Origin: a virus
Length of the DNA stretch: 45,410 bases
Virus record (IMG/VR): IMGVR_UViG_3300035698_004254
Coordinates: 1-45,410 of that record
Reading direction: 5' to 3' (one strand)
The notes beneath the pieces were generated by a model, which saw only the letters and a program-made list of their open reading frames with translations, had not been told where the DNA came from and did no database searches. The translations under genes were made by a program, and so were the position numbers. Positions 14,332 through 23,254 of this stretch are shown in pieces; positions within the stretch are counted from its first letter, which is position 1, and each line of letters begins with the position of its first letter.

Positions 14332-15336
14332 TTACCATGAGAATACTAAACATTCACCCCGTCCGCCGGTACCGCCTGTACCTCCTACATTAGTGCCACC
14401 GCCAGCACCACCACCTCCTCCACCTGGCGCTCCTCCGTCTCCACCATCGCCACCAGCAGCATCATCATTACTTCCGCCACCGCCACCACCCTCTCCGCAT
14501 TTCTCATCTACTCCAATAGCTCCGGCTGTTCCGGCTCCACCATCAACGGCTCCACCGGCTCCACCTCCACCGTTTGAATAACTGGCTACGCCTCCACCGG
14601 CACCGCCAACCGTCTCAACATTAAGAGCCGTCAACCCGCCAGCCCCACCACCACCACCAGCCCCATATATAGAATCACCGCCATTCTGCCCAACCGTCCC
14701 GTCTCTAGCTGAAGTGGAACCAGACCCTCCGCCGTATTCAGCCGGGTATCCTACACCACCATCTATATCACCAGCCGATGATACAGACCCAGCCCCTCCA
14801 CCGCCTAATGAATATGAATCAGTACCAGTGTCATACTGCGGTAATCCATTAGCTGCGCCTGTTCCTCCCCCAGGACCTCCATTTGTGTTCACGGCTACAG
14901 AACCTTTACCAGATACTCCCCCGTAGGAATATAGGATTGTTCCAAAATCTGTATCTCCTCCGGATGCTCCATTGGCACCATCGGCTCCTGTCCCTCCTGC
15001 TCCTCCTGCCCCACCTGCTCCGATGGTCACTGCCTCAGTTGCCCCAAGGCTATTAGCATCAAAAATCCGCCATGCATAAGCCCCGCCACCTCCACCAGCC
15101 CCTCCAATTCTGACCTGACCAGCGGCTTGTCCTTCGCCTCCACCCCCACCCCCACCAGCACTTATGCAGACAACGAATACATGGGTAATATCACCGGGCT
15201 TTGTCCAGTTACCAGATGCCGTTATCCTCTGGAAATCGGCAGTCATAGCCTCATCATACTGTGTCTCAAGGTTATTCATACGAGCTTGGTCAACTGGAGT
15301 TACCGCATTAGCCCAAACCGTTTTGACATACGCCAT
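14332..15336 (-). CDS. Glycine-rich tail fibre protein (334 aa)
   Basis: The first 45 residues are helical (YVKTVWANAVTPVDQARMNNLETQ), followed by FQRITASGNWTKPGDITHVFV and then more than 230 residues dominated by glycine in GGGGG, GAGG and GGTGG runs with interspersed Ser, Asn and Thr. The C-terminus is GECLVFSW. This is typical of Gly-rich receptor-binding fibres, where polyglycine-II-like segments stack. The low-complexity DNA gives long Pro-rich open frames on the other strand that should be ignored. Confidence 0.82.
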   Translation of the reverse strand: MAYVKTVWANAVTPVDQARMNNLETQYDEAMTADFQRITASGNWTKPGDITHVFVVCISAGGGGGGGEGQAAGQVRIGGAGGGGGAYAWRIFDANSLGATEAVTIGAGGAGGAGGTGADGANGASGGDTDFGTILYSYGGVSGKGSVAVNTNGGPGGGTGAANGLPQYDTGTDSYSLGGGGAGSVSSAGDIDGGVGYPAEYGGGSGSTSARDGTVGQNGGDSIYGAGGGGGAGGLTALNVETVGGAGGGVASYSNGGGGAGGAVDGGAGTAGAIGVDEKCGEGGGGGGSNDDAAGGDGGDGGAPGGGGGGAGGGTNVGGTGGTGGRGECLVFSW

Positions 15337-15337
15337 A

Positions 15338-15937
15338 TTATCCCTCCTGGAAGGTATCTACTCTTTCAATTTTAAGTGATTCAACCGCTGTCTTAACCCT
15401 TGAATAGAGTACCCTTGCTATCATTATGCCTGTATCTGCACCAGCCGCTGCAGCAGCACCGGCAAACCATCCTAATTCTTCAATCACTCCTACGGCTTCA
15501 GCAGGGGCTATGTATTCCGTAAATTGGAATTGAGCGTCAGCAGGTTTAGAATGTGATGTCATTATCTTTCTAAACGTCTCTGTGCCGAGAGTTGTATCTG
15601 CCAATGCAGGTGCTGTGTTATCACTCCCAACCCCGAGATACTTAACTTCCAAATCAGTCACATCACCGTATAGGCCATCTCGTACCATGTTCAAGCCAAC
15701 GGTTGTAATAAGATTCGGGAATTCTTTCACGTCTGTTATATTGCCATCAAGGTCAAAAGCTGTGACCTTGATGTTACCAGCCCATCCATGTCTCTCTTCT
15801 ACCTTCAATCCGCCTAAGTCATTATGACCTAGCCCCAATATCCTGTCAGCGCACTTAAAACAGCACTCCCTACCATTTATGATGTAGGGCGCTACCATCA
15901 ATTCACCACATTCACAAAGAAAGACGCTTCTAACCAT
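15338..15937 (-). CDS. Tail/baseplate protein (199 aa)
   Basis: An N-terminal ribbon (CECG, CFKC, residues 8-29) leads to KVTAFDLDGNITDVKEFPNLITTVGLN, a pattern seen in phage tail-tip and fibre-attachment proteins, then VKYLGVGSDNTAPALADTTLGTE and GIMIARVLYSR. It lies between the baseplate hub candidate and the Gly-rich fibre, so it probably joins the two. The zinc ribbon at the start is unusual. Confidence 0.65.
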   Translation of the reverse strand: MVRSVFLCECGELMVAPYIINGRECCFKCADRILGLGHNDLGGLKVEERHGWAGNIKVTAFDLDGNITDVKEFPNLITTVGLNMVRDGLYGDVTDLEVKYLGVGSDNTAPALADTTLGTETFRKIMTSHSKPADAQFQFTEYIAPAEAVGVIEELGWFAGAAAAAGADTGIMIARVLYSRVKTAVESLKIERVDTFQEG

Positions 15938-15947
15938 TATTCCCTCC

Positions 15948-17852
15948 TCAACAGATAATAAGAGTCGGCCCTATAATAGTAGTCGGCCCACAGATAGGGC
16001 AGGCAAACGGTGTCTCTGTAACAGCCTCACTCCATTCCCATGTTGCTGTTTCATAGTCCATAATTATTAAAATAGAATCTTCACCTACTGCAAGGCGAGC
16101 TGCAATATCATCCTTGAACCCGGCTACCTTACCAAAGAATGAAGTCCAGTCTCCCATGTTCGGGCCAGTGATAGCGGTTATAGAAAATATAAGACTACCA
16201 GGCGCCCGTTCCGTCACATGAACAGAGGTAATCAATAAGTCCTCAGTGGTCAAACCATAAGCGGCATCCGTTACTGGTACAATCTGCCCTGGCTCCAAGC
16301 CCCATGTCTCTATTGCAAATGTGAATTGTTTACCAATAATGCCGTAGTAATCAAGCATGGATAACCCAGCGTTTACAGCATCATCACTATCTGTCAGGTA
16401 AGGCTCATCTGATATGTTTTCATTTATACCCGTATTGCCTTCAGCAGCAGCCCTAGCCGCTATGTTGCCCGCATCCTCAACCTGTACCATGATATCGTAC
16501 TCACCGTAATACGTAACCACGATAGCGGCGGCGCCGGCAGGGGCAGCGGCAAATACAAGAATAGGATCACCCGGAGACCAATAACATTGGAAAGTTGTAT
16601 CAATGCCTTTTAGTCCTATTGTCTGGGGAGCTCCGGCCACAGTTACCGTGGGTTCCTGATTGACTTTATAGCCGAGGGGAAAAGACTTGGTGGCTCCATC
16701 CCCTGTATAGCTCTCTGTTTGTACTGAAGTGATATCTATGCCAGCACGTATGTATTGTCTATTGCGATACTCTGAACTATCATGTGCCAATGAAGTCGTA
16801 TGTTTAAGTATATCAGAATCAGTTACTGAGAATGGGGCAGCCGTAGTAGTCCGAGACTGGAAGTATAATTCTTTAGCATAATTTATTTCCCATTCAACAC
16901 CTGCCCTCACTGCCATATTATCAAACGCCTTTGATACTGGCTGCCAATTAACCTTTATCTCTTTAAGAGCCGGCCCCTGGTCAATGTTCCCTACAGTGAC
17001 ACCTTCTGGCTCAAGGTATTTATCAAATAAGTCCGAAACTGCAAATCCAATAAAGGGGTAGTACCATTCTTCGAACATAAAGTCCTGAGCGTTATCTGGT
17101 GTCCATGTAGTCCCCCCGTCATTACTTGCTTCATATTCCCCGGAGGCATAAGCTCCGCCGCTATTCTTTCTCCAACCGACATAATTAGCAGCATCACCAC
17201 CCGAGGCACTAACAACAATCCCGTAAATACTTGCAGAGGTGAACTCTACCTGTGTTGTCATATCCACCCATGTCCATTCGCCGGCCGTATCGGTGGTTAA
17301 TGAATTACCATTGATAGTTCCCACAACAAGATCAGCACCAGTAGGATCGTCTCCTGCGTCAGTAGCTCTTACGCTAATAGTCACCGTCCCCGGATTGCCA
17401 ACCCGGTAGATAAGTAATTTGATTCTGGTTATGTTATGAGTAGTTCCCGGCGTAAAAGTCTGTCCATACCAATTAAGACCATGCACAGATACAGCTCCAT
17501 CATCGCCCGCTGTATAACTTTCATATTCTGTTGCTACCCATGACATTGCTGCCAGTCTTTTATCCGCGAGGTAGTGCCAGTCCATACACTGTATATGGTG
17601 ATAAATCATATCCTCTGTTGGGACTCGCCTTTCAGTAGATTTAGATATCACACCGGAGAACAAGCATTTAACGAAAGGAGGGAAGCCATCTTTGACAATA
17701 TCAACCTGCTGCCCACGAGAGAAGCTGAGAGAGCCGTCAGTATCCACAACAGTAAAGTTTGCTGTAGACCTGCGCCCTATTGCGCTATTGATATTGACAG
17801 AGCGTGCTTCTCTTGTCCTGTCTATAGTGGCTATCCGTGTCCATACCGTCAT
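15948..17852 (-). CDS. Tail/baseplate protein with inserted jelly-roll (634 aa)
   Basis: Residues 1-100 and 265-600 read as tail hub or baseplate beta domains (SFSRGQQVDIVKDG; KEIKVNWQPVSKAFDNMAVRAG; LEPGQIVPVTDAAYGL). Residues about 110-262 are an inserted beta-sandwich of the choice-of-anchor type (GQTFTPGTTHNITRIKLLIYR, WTWVDMTTQVEFTSASIYGIV, SNDGGTTW). The C-terminus has a CPIC pair. Located directly after the tape measure gene, where distal tail protein and hub genes sit in siphophages. The insertion may bind carbohydrate. Confidence 0.72.
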   Translation of the reverse strand: MTVWTRIATIDRTREARSVNINSAIGRRSTANFTVVDTDGSLSFSRGQQVDIVKDGFPPFVKCLFSGVISKSTERRVPTEDMIYHHIQCMDWHYLADKRLAAMSWVATEYESYTAGDDGAVSVHGLNWYGQTFTPGTTHNITRIKLLIYRVGNPGTVTISVRATDAGDDPTGADLVVGTINGNSLTTDTAGEWTWVDMTTQVEFTSASIYGIVVSASGGDAANYVGWRKNSGGAYASGEYEASNDGGTTWTPDNAQDFMFEEWYYPFIGFAVSDLFDKYLEPEGVTVGNIDQGPALKEIKVNWQPVSKAFDNMAVRAGVEWEINYAKELYFQSRTTTAAPFSVTDSDILKHTTSLAHDSSEYRNRQYIRAGIDITSVQTESYTGDGATKSFPLGYKVNQEPTVTVAGAPQTIGLKGIDTTFQCYWSPGDPILVFAAAPAGAAAIVVTYYGEYDIMVQVEDAGNIAARAAAEGNTGINENISDEPYLTDSDDAVNAGLSMLDYYGIIGKQFTFAIETWGLEPGQIVPVTDAAYGLTTEDLLITSVHVTERAPGSLIFSITAITGPNMGDWTSFFGKVAGFKDDIAARLAVGEDSILIIMDYETATWEWSEAVTETPFACPICGPTTIIGPTLIIC

Positions 17853-19726
17853 ACCGACACTCCCTGTCTTAGTATGATTGTGTCTACCATCTTAGCCCCT
17901 ATCTTTTCAACGATTAAATCTTCTCCTAAATAAACATGAAGGTCTATTCTCTGGTCACCACTTACAACTCTTTCTGATCCTGATTCTCCTGCTATGGCAT
18001 ATGTCTGGCCTGTTTTTAAACTGGTTAAAGCTGTTGGACCCAGAATAGGACCGCCATTAGCATATAGTGCAGGGTTCATTTCACCACTACCACCAATCAT
18101 AATAGGTAATGCAGATTCAGTTGTTTTAGCCTTTGAAGTTCCCCTGCTTTTACTTCCAAATAATGTCTTTGGCATACTCCAGCCAATTTCGTTTAAATGA
18201 ACACCTGCCCAGCCAAGCATGTTATTGATACCACGTATCATTCCATTAACAGAAGATACAATCCAATCAACTGCTGTCCTGATAGGGCTATACATATTCT
18301 CCGCTATACCCATAAATATGTGTTTAATTTTATTCCCTACTTTGGAAAAGTAAGAGACAATCTTATCCCAGTGGCGGTATATGAGTACAGACAGAGCCGC
18401 TATAGCAGCCCCTAGAGCCACAACAGCGATTATAATAAGCCCGATAGGGTTAGCGGCCATGGCCGCATTCCAAAGCCACTGTATGGCTGTTATAGCTTTC
18501 ATTGCGCTCGACATTAACATTAATCCAGGTCCAAGGAGTGCCACTGCCCCTGCTATTTTAAGAATAGTATCAGTCAGAAAAGGATTCTCTGTAACCCATA
18601 ACTGTATCTTCTCAATAATTGGGATGAGCCACTTCACAAAATCCTGAAGTTTCGGGACTAGAACATCACCGATAGTGATACCAACATCTGTTAGTGTATT
18701 TTTTAGAATCGCTAGTTTTGCCGCTGTTGTCTCCTGACGTTTGGCAGCTTCTTCATTAAGAGCTATATTTTCTTCCCATGCTGTCTTAGCTATTTTCTGC
18801 GCATCCGTGAATAAGTCCTGTGCGCCAGTAGCACGGAGTAGAGCATCTGTTATTCTGATACCACCCAAACTCATGCCATCAAGCATAGGTTGGATATCAA
18901 CCCCTGCATCTTTCAAATTACCAAGCCCGGCTATGAAATCCATGACTGAGCCAATCGCATCTTCTCCAAACTTCTTCTTAAATTCTGCCACCGACATACC
19001 AGCAGTTGTAGCCCATTTAGCCAGTTCTTCACCACCAGCTGCAACAGCGGAGTTCATTTCTAGCATAACTCTTGAAAATGCCGTACCGCCAGCTTCCGCT
19101 CGTATTCCAACAGATGAAAGTGAGGCAGCTAGAGCCATGATTTCCGATTGACTCATTCCAATAACAGTACCAGCACCAGCCAGTCTCATTGCCATGTCCG
19201 CTATTTCACCCTCAGTGGTAGCCATGTTGTTGCCAAGGTCTACAACCACTGAACCCAAGTTGCTGAAAAATTTAGTGTCCATCCCTGTAATGTTGGCAAA
19301 TCGTGCAAATGTAGTGGCTGCCTCTTGCCCTGCCATATTAGTGGACATGCCCAGTTTAGCCATTACCTCTGTGAATGATATGATATCCACTGTAGCAATC
19401 CCCAACTGACCAGCCGCTTCCGCTATCCCGGATAATTCCACATGAGTTAATGGTAATTCTTTGGTTAAATCCCTAATTTCCTTATTTAAGACAGCTAGCT
19501 CTTCATCGGTGGCATCTACCGTCTTACGAACACCAGCAAACGCACTCTCAAAATCTACCGCAGCTTTAATAGAAGCGCCACCGAAGGCAACAATAGGGAG
19601 CGTCAATTTCATAGTCAGGGTTTTCCCTATCTTCCCTACTCTGTCACCAATGGATTTAAGGGACTTATCAAGTTTTGTAGTGTCAGCCCCTATCATCAAT
19701 ACTGCATCGCCAATCTTTATAGCCAT
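17849..19726 (-). CDS. Tape measure protein (TP901 type)
   Basis: The N-terminal 330 residues follow the TP901 core: LMIGADTTKLDKSLKSIGDRVGK, SIKAAVDFESAFAGVRK, LSGIAEAAGQLGIATVDIISF, TTFARFANITGMD and AGGTAFSRVMLEMNSA. Hydrophobic spans at about 385-450 (KIAGAVALLGPGLMLMSSAM; PIGLIIIAVVALGAAIAAL) and a C-terminal domain follow. At 625 aa and roughly 0.15 nm per residue a tail near 90-100 nm is expected (inference from the family rule). Its ATG starts one base after the stop of the frameshifted chaperone product and it overlaps the next gene by 4 bases. Confidence 0.92.
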   Translation of the reverse strand: MAIKIGDAVLMIGADTTKLDKSLKSIGDRVGKIGKTLTMKLTLPIVAFGGASIKAAVDFESAFAGVRKTVDATDEELAVLNKEIRDLTKELPLTHVELSGIAEAAGQLGIATVDIISFTEVMAKLGMSTNMAGQEAATTFARFANITGMDTKFFSNLGSVVVDLGNNMATTEGEIADMAMRLAGAGTVIGMSQSEIMALAASLSSVGIRAEAGGTAFSRVMLEMNSAVAAGGEELAKWATTAGMSVAEFKKKFGEDAIGSVMDFIAGLGNLKDAGVDIQPMLDGMSLGGIRITDALLRATGAQDLFTDAQKIAKTAWEENIALNEEAAKRQETTAAKLAILKNTLTDVGITIGDVLVPKLQDFVKWLIPIIEKIQLWVTENPFLTDTILKIAGAVALLGPGLMLMSSAMKAITAIQWLWNAAMAANPIGLIIIAVVALGAAIAALSVLIYRHWDKIVSYFSKVGNKIKHIFMGIAENMYSPIRTAVDWIVSSVNGMIRGINNMLGWAGVHLNEIGWSMPKTLFGSKSRGTSKAKTTESALPIMIGGSGEMNPALYANGGPILGPTALTSLKTGQTYAIAGESGSERVVSGDQRIDLHVYLGEDLIVEKIGAKMVDTIILRQGVSV

Positions 19727-19727
19727 A

Positions 19728-20320
19728 TTATTTCTTCACTATCTTAATACTTCCCCTAGAGTTTGCAGCTAATGACTCAAGTGATACCTTACCATCTCCA
19801 CTGTAGGCGTCTGCCTCTCTTTTCTTTCTGTCTACCATCTTATCCACCATCAGGTTCAACAATTCATCTGTCCAATTATTCACAATGTAAACAGGGTCTA
19901 ACTTCCATTCTACAAGGAAATGCTCAAAGGCTCCCCCTATTGTAAGCGTTCCGCCAATGCCGTCACCGCTCCCACGAAAGGGAAGGCAATCTCTGCCACC
20001 TGTTTGAATGCCTCCGTAATCTCTGTGTCTGTTGCCTTTGCTTCTATTTCTTCTTTGTCAAGGTCTTTGGCAAACAAAAAGAAGAGGTCAATAACCTTTT
20101 CAGGCATACTCACCATCAAAGCATCCATGGCACTCTTGAATTTATCCGGGTCACTGGTATCTATGTTCGAGTAGCCTGGCAGAGAGGCAAGGAGTTCAGC
20201 AGCCTTTTTACGCCATTCCCTGCTGTCTTTTATGACAAGCAATGGAATAAGATACTCCATGCCTCCGAGCATTACCTTTAATGGTTCTCTGATTAGTTTC
20301 TGTTCTTCAGTTCTGTCCAT
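19728..20320 (-). CDS. Tail assembly chaperone, long form made by -1 frameshift (197 aa)
   Basis: The short chaperone frame carries the slippery heptamer C-CCT-TTC at 19982-19976 in the correct phase (codons 114-115). A -1 slip there joins 115 residues to 82 residues of the overlapping frame, which is open from the heptamer to TAA at 19728-19730. The added part begins RGSGDG and contains GGAFEHFLVEWKLDPVYIVNNW, then a Lys/Arg-rich tail. This is the gpG/gpGT arrangement of long-tailed phages, directly before the tape measure gene that the chaperone coats. The downstream frame lacks its own good start. Confidence 0.85.
19937..20320 (-). CDS. Tail assembly chaperone, short form (127 aa)
   Basis: Unshifted product. 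AAAGGAGTAAATC precedes the ATG. The helical protein (EPLKVMLGGMEYLIPLLVIKDSREWRKKAAELL; DALMVSMPEKVIDLFFLFAKDL) has the size and hydrophobic pattern of siphophage gpG-type proteins. It ends ALAERLQ-stop shortly after the slippery site. The G:GT ratio would be set by slippage at CCCTTTC; I see no strong stimulatory pseudoknot by eye. Confidence 0.82.
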   Translation of the reverse strand: MDRTEEQKLIREPLKVMLGGMEYLIPLLVIKDSREWRKKAAELLASLPGYSNIDTSDPDKFKSAMDALMVSMPEKVIDLFFLFAKDLDKEEIEAKATDTEITEAFKQVAEIAFPFVGAVTALAERLQ

Positions 20321-20331
20321 GATTTACTCCT

Positions 20332-20484
20332 TTAACTATTGATACAGGTTAAAATTCCAATTGCCACAAGCCCTATATGAATTAGTCCTGAAGATATGCA
20401 ATAAATCCAGCTCTTCCCCTCAATTACTACACTAGGATCAGTATCAAGGCTCGGTGGTGGCGGTGGTGGTATATTATTTCCCAT
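20332..20484 (-). CDS. Small Pro-rich, single-span protein (50 aa)
   Basis: AAAAAGGAGAAGACC precedes the ATG. A run of six prolines (NNIPPPPPPSL) is followed by one hydrophobic span (SSGLIHIGLVAIGILTC). Lying between tail tube and chaperone genes, it is out of place for a structural protein. It might act at the membrane in infection or exclusion. No family recognised. Confidence 0.6.
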   Translation of the reverse strand: MGNNIPPPPPPSLDTDPSVVIEGKSWIYCISSGLIHIGLVAIGILTCINS

Positions 20485-20508
20485 GGTCTTCTCCTTTTTA
20501 CTTCAATA

Positions 20509-21615
20509 TTATGCAGCATTATCTACTACTGTCACTGCTGGCTCTCCTGTGGTTTTGAGCGCCCTGAAGGTAACCGGGAGAATAACCTTACCATTCTTGT
20601 GATAAGTTGAACCAACAGAACCGGTGGCTACACATGATGGCATCAATATAGCCCTGTACTCACCAGCTGGGTCAGTGCAGAGTATTTGCAGAGTTATCTT
20701 TTTCTGTACCCCAGCTCCCAGTTTCAAGATGCTCCCGGATAAGACGCTACCAGCCATGGCCTTGTCCATGTTGAACAGTGATGCTTCTGCCATATTACAG
20801 GTCACTTCTGTTGTTTCCTTGGTAATCACATTGTCTATTGGGAACGTCTCTTCATCTACCTCTATATCGGTGGTATCTGCGTTATAGGTGATCGTTATTC
20901 CATCTTCCGTATAACCTATGTCGGTGAATGGGGCATTTAGCAGTACGGATGCCGTAGCGTTACCTGGTTCCAGGGTAAAGGTCTGCCCCTCAATCACAAT
21001 GTCATCTATATAGACATAGTGGACAGTGGATGTCTCCCAGCATTCCATTTTAACCCGTGTCAAGACCCACCCTGTTATTACACCAGTATCCACAATCTGC
21101 GCCGACGGGCCGAGTGGTGCGGCACCGGTGAGATGGGTGGCATCAGTGACTAATGTGATAGTCCCCGCTGCATAATTAGAGAATGAGCCATCTAGTTCGC
21201 TCCACCCGCCATAGAAACACATATCACCACCCGCAAGGTCTTTTGTTTCCCAATTCTCACCACCAAGCGCGGCAACATCGACCTGTACTGTAATGTCAAC
21301 CCAGCTATCGCTCAGCGGGTCTTCAAATCGGCATTCCATCTGCTCCCAATATGTCCCGACAGGACCAACTCTAAAGTAGTCCCATCCCCAGACCCCAGCC
21401 TGAGCTACGAATTCAGCGATTGTTAGCGTTGCCGCTACCCCTGTAGGCGTAAACTGTACTGCGGTGCTCCCATAGTTCCCGCCATCCAATTTAGATAATT
21501 TTACTGACCAGGAACCAGTGTATGCCTGAACGTCTGACCATTCGGCTCGATTACCATCCGGTGTCGCCACCTGTAAGACGCCTGATCCTGCTAACACGTT
21601 AGATATTGTTCCCAT
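20509..21615 (-). CDS. Major tail tube protein with N-terminal extra beta domain (368 aa)
   Basis: The C-terminal ~145 residues match tail-tube proteins: YTEDGITITYNADTTDIEVDE, VDEETFPIDNVITKETTEVTCN, NMDKAMAG, then ILMPSCVATGSV and VILPVTFRAL. Residues about 15-225 form an additional beta-sandwich (RAEWSDVQAYTGSWSVKLSK; IVDTGVITGWVLTRVKMECWE; YVYIDDIVIEG) like LamG-type or CBM-type modules. Tail tubes with a surface lectin-like domain are known, although the extra domain more often follows the tube core. Its copies would decorate the whole tail. Confidence 0.78.
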   Translation of the reverse strand: MGTISNVLAGSGVLQVATPDGNRAEWSDVQAYTGSWSVKLSKLDGGNYGSTAVQFTPTGVAATLTIAEFVAQAGVWGWDYFRVGPVGTYWEQMECRFEDPLSDSWVDITVQVDVAALGGENWETKDLAGGDMCFYGGWSELDGSFSNYAAGTITLVTDATHLTGAAPLGPSAQIVDTGVITGWVLTRVKMECWETSTVHYVYIDDIVIEGQTFTLEPGNATASVLLNAPFTDIGYTEDGITITYNADTTDIEVDEETFPIDNVITKETTEVTCNMAEASLFNMDKAMAGSVLSGSILKLGAGVQKKITLQILCTDPAGEYRAILMPSCVATGSVGSTYHKNGKVILPVTFRALKTTGEPAVTVVDNAA

Positions 21616-21617
21616 GA

Positions 21618-21767
21618 TTAACTCCTCCCTATTTTATTCATGCGGTCTGCAATCTTTCTTTTAAGCTCTGACTCAAAATAAGCAATCATCCTAGCGCTCA
21701 TTTCTGGAGCCTTTGGCACCATCTTTTCTTTTTTAGTTTCCTTCTTAGTTTCTTCTTCGTCTCCCAT
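21618..21767 (-). CDS. Small basic-acidic helical protein (49 aa)
   Basis: TAGGAGGTTAAAC precedes the ATG. The product begins with a charged run (DEEETKKETKKEK) and continues as a helix (MIAYFESELKRKIADRM). It precedes the tail tube gene by two bases. Unknown role; it may be a small tail assembly factor. Confidence 0.6.
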   Translation of the reverse strand: MGDEEETKKETKKEKMVPKAPEMSARMIAYFESELKRKIADRMNKIGRS

Positions 21768-21777
21768 GTTTAACCTC

Positions 21778-22212
21778 CTATGTTATTGCTGCTATCAAAA
21801 ATGAATAAAATGCCATTACTTTGAAATAGGTAATTATCTGTTGGTCAACTAAATCCTGCCCTGACACTTCCTCAACGCACAATTTAATATAGTAGTCTGA
21901 GCCGTCAATTGTGACCTTCTGATTTTGTATTCCTTGAAGGACAAATTGTAAAGCGTTATAAACTGCCCTGGCTCCTATTGTCCCAGATACTGTTCCAATC
22001 TGTTCTGCCCAACAATCGAACTGAACACTTACCGAAGGCATACCGGGGATATGAGGGTTACTTAATCCCCCACGGGTAAAGTAGCTGACAGCCGGTAGAT
22101 CGGCACCTTCAGGGAGTCTTGGGCAATAAATACCTGTACCTACTATATCCGTCAATGCCGTCTGTGCCTGTAGGTATGCGTTTATGATTGCATTAGTATC
22201 TGCGTTAGCCAC
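21778..22212 (-). CDS. Tail terminator/completion protein (DUF3168-like)
   Basis: Pattern: YCPRLPEGADLPAVSYFTRGG, then VSVQFDCWAEQIGTVSGTIGARAVYNAL, typical of small alpha/beta tail-terminator proteins (lambda gpU, DUF3168). Position between the HK97 gp10-like gene and the tail tube agrees. The start overlaps the previous gene by 8 bases. Confidence 0.75.
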   Translation of the reverse strand: MANADTNAIINAYLQAQTALTDIVGTGIYCPRLPEGADLPAVSYFTRGGLSNPHIPGMPSVSVQFDCWAEQIGTVSGTIGARAVYNALQFVLQGIQNQKVTIDGSDYYIKLCVEEVSGQDLVDQQIITYFKVMAFYSFLIAAIT

Positions 22213-22543
22213 CTTCTGCTCCTGTGAGTGTTCTTAATTCTATCTTGATATCTTTCACAGCCAATAAATATGCAGGCCATATATAAGGACGTGCTGCCAT
22301 TCTTTTTGTGCCAGTCTCTAAATATCCTCCGTAACCGCTTGTACTATAAACCCTGGCAGACTTCTTCTTGACCTCTCTTGTTATAGACCTCATGTTGGTG
22401 CCATATTGGTACGGACTGAGTTCTTTCGCTGTGTCCTCAATCTCTGCTGTTACTCTTAGCAACCAGTCATGTATCGATTCGTCTACGGCATCCATGACTA
22501 TATTTCTATTTATGTCTGTTACTATCCCGGTTATCTTTATCAT
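22205..22543 (-). CDS. HK97 gp10-like head-tail protein
   Basis: About 112 residues with DTAKELSPYQYGTNMRSITREV and YGGYLETGTKRMAARPYIWPA, the signature of the HK97 gp10 family (ETGT, RP-hydrophobic). These proteins act at the head-tail junction or in tail completion. ATG 22543 overlaps the previous stop (ATGA), with GAAGGTAG upstream. Confidence 0.85.
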   Translation of the reverse strand: MIKITGIVTDINRNIVMDAVDESIHDWLLRVTAEIEDTAKELSPYQYGTNMRSITREVKKKSARVYSTSGYGGYLETGTKRMAARPYIWPAYLLAVKDIKIELRTLTGAEGG

Positions 22544-22893
22544 CTGACTACCTTCAACCCGCACTCTTTATGGTGTATACCAGTCCAGTTCTTGCTATCA
22601 ACAACTATCGTAACCTCATAAGTTATCGCGTCTATTACAACTCTGTCCTGTTCTGTAATATCAATATTCCCTACAAATAGAGTGTAATCAGCTATAATCA
22701 CCTTAGCACCGACAAATACATCAGTTCCTGCTCCGATTACGCCACGAGCGGAAGCATGCCCAGCCGTAAGCCTGCAAACCTGGTCTGTAAGGTTGTCCGC
22801 CCATGTCTTTTCTGGCACGCCATAAGCATCAGCCACTCCTTCGGTGAAGCGTCTGGTTGTGCAGGTATCAATCAATAAACTAGTGAAACTCAT
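22540..22893 (-). CDS. Head closure (stopper) protein
   Basis: Pattern: TCTTRRFTEGVADAYGVPEKTWAD, then VGNIDITEQDRVVIDAITYEVTIVVD and HHKECGLKVV. This matches small beta-barrel head-closure proteins (SPP1 gp16 / HK97 gp7-like), with the DRV element in front of the ITYEV strand. It overlaps both neighbours by 4 bases, so connector genes are coupled. Confidence 0.75.
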   Translation of the reverse strand: MSFTSLLIDTCTTRRFTEGVADAYGVPEKTWADNLTDQVCRLTAGHASARGVIGAGTDVFVGAKVIIADYTLFVGNIDITEQDRVVIDAITYEVTIVVDSKNWTGIHHKECGLKVVR

Positions 22894-23249
22894 TCACCCA
22901 TCTCCGCGCCGGCAGTCGGGTCTCCTACTGCTGATAAATCCATTTCCGCCCATGTGAAGTAGGGGATTGAAGCATCGCTATCTCTTAACCTTTGTGCCAG
23001 TTTTAACATATTGTCAATAATCTTCTGAGTGTAATTGTAATCTCTCATATTCTCAGCAGATGCAGATTGCCCATACATAGCTGCCCATGCTTCGAGAATA
23101 TCTGCTGAGGTCAGTTTAATATCGTTGCTATTAGAATTAAGATATATGGTGATTTCCTCATCGGTGAAAACAACATCGGTCAAGTCCTTATCGCCTGTGG
23201 TAAGTCTGACCTTCCCAACATCTGTAGTGATATCATAGGTTTCAGTCAT
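22890..23249 (-). CDS. Head-tail connector (adaptor) protein
   Basis: Helical protein of 119 aa: DVGKVRLTTGDKD, VFTDEEITIYLNSNSNDIKLTSADILEAWAAMYGQ, then YTQKIIDNMLKLAQRLRD. This is the gp6/gp15-like adaptor pattern. ATG 23249 is preferred to the longer in-frame start because GGGAG lies upstream. It opens the connector, terminator, tube gene order. Confidence 0.72.
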   Translation of the reverse strand: MTETYDITTDVGKVRLTTGDKDLTDVVFTDEEITIYLNSNSNDIKLTSADILEAWAAMYGQSASAENMRDYNYTQKIIDNMLKLAQRLRDSDASIPYFTWAEMDLSAVGDPTAGAEMGE

Positions 23250-23254
23250 TGTAA

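Noticed and set aside
14393-14926. Pro-rich plus-strand frames opposite the Gly-rich fibre
   Set aside because: They are complements of glycine codons in low-complexity DNA.
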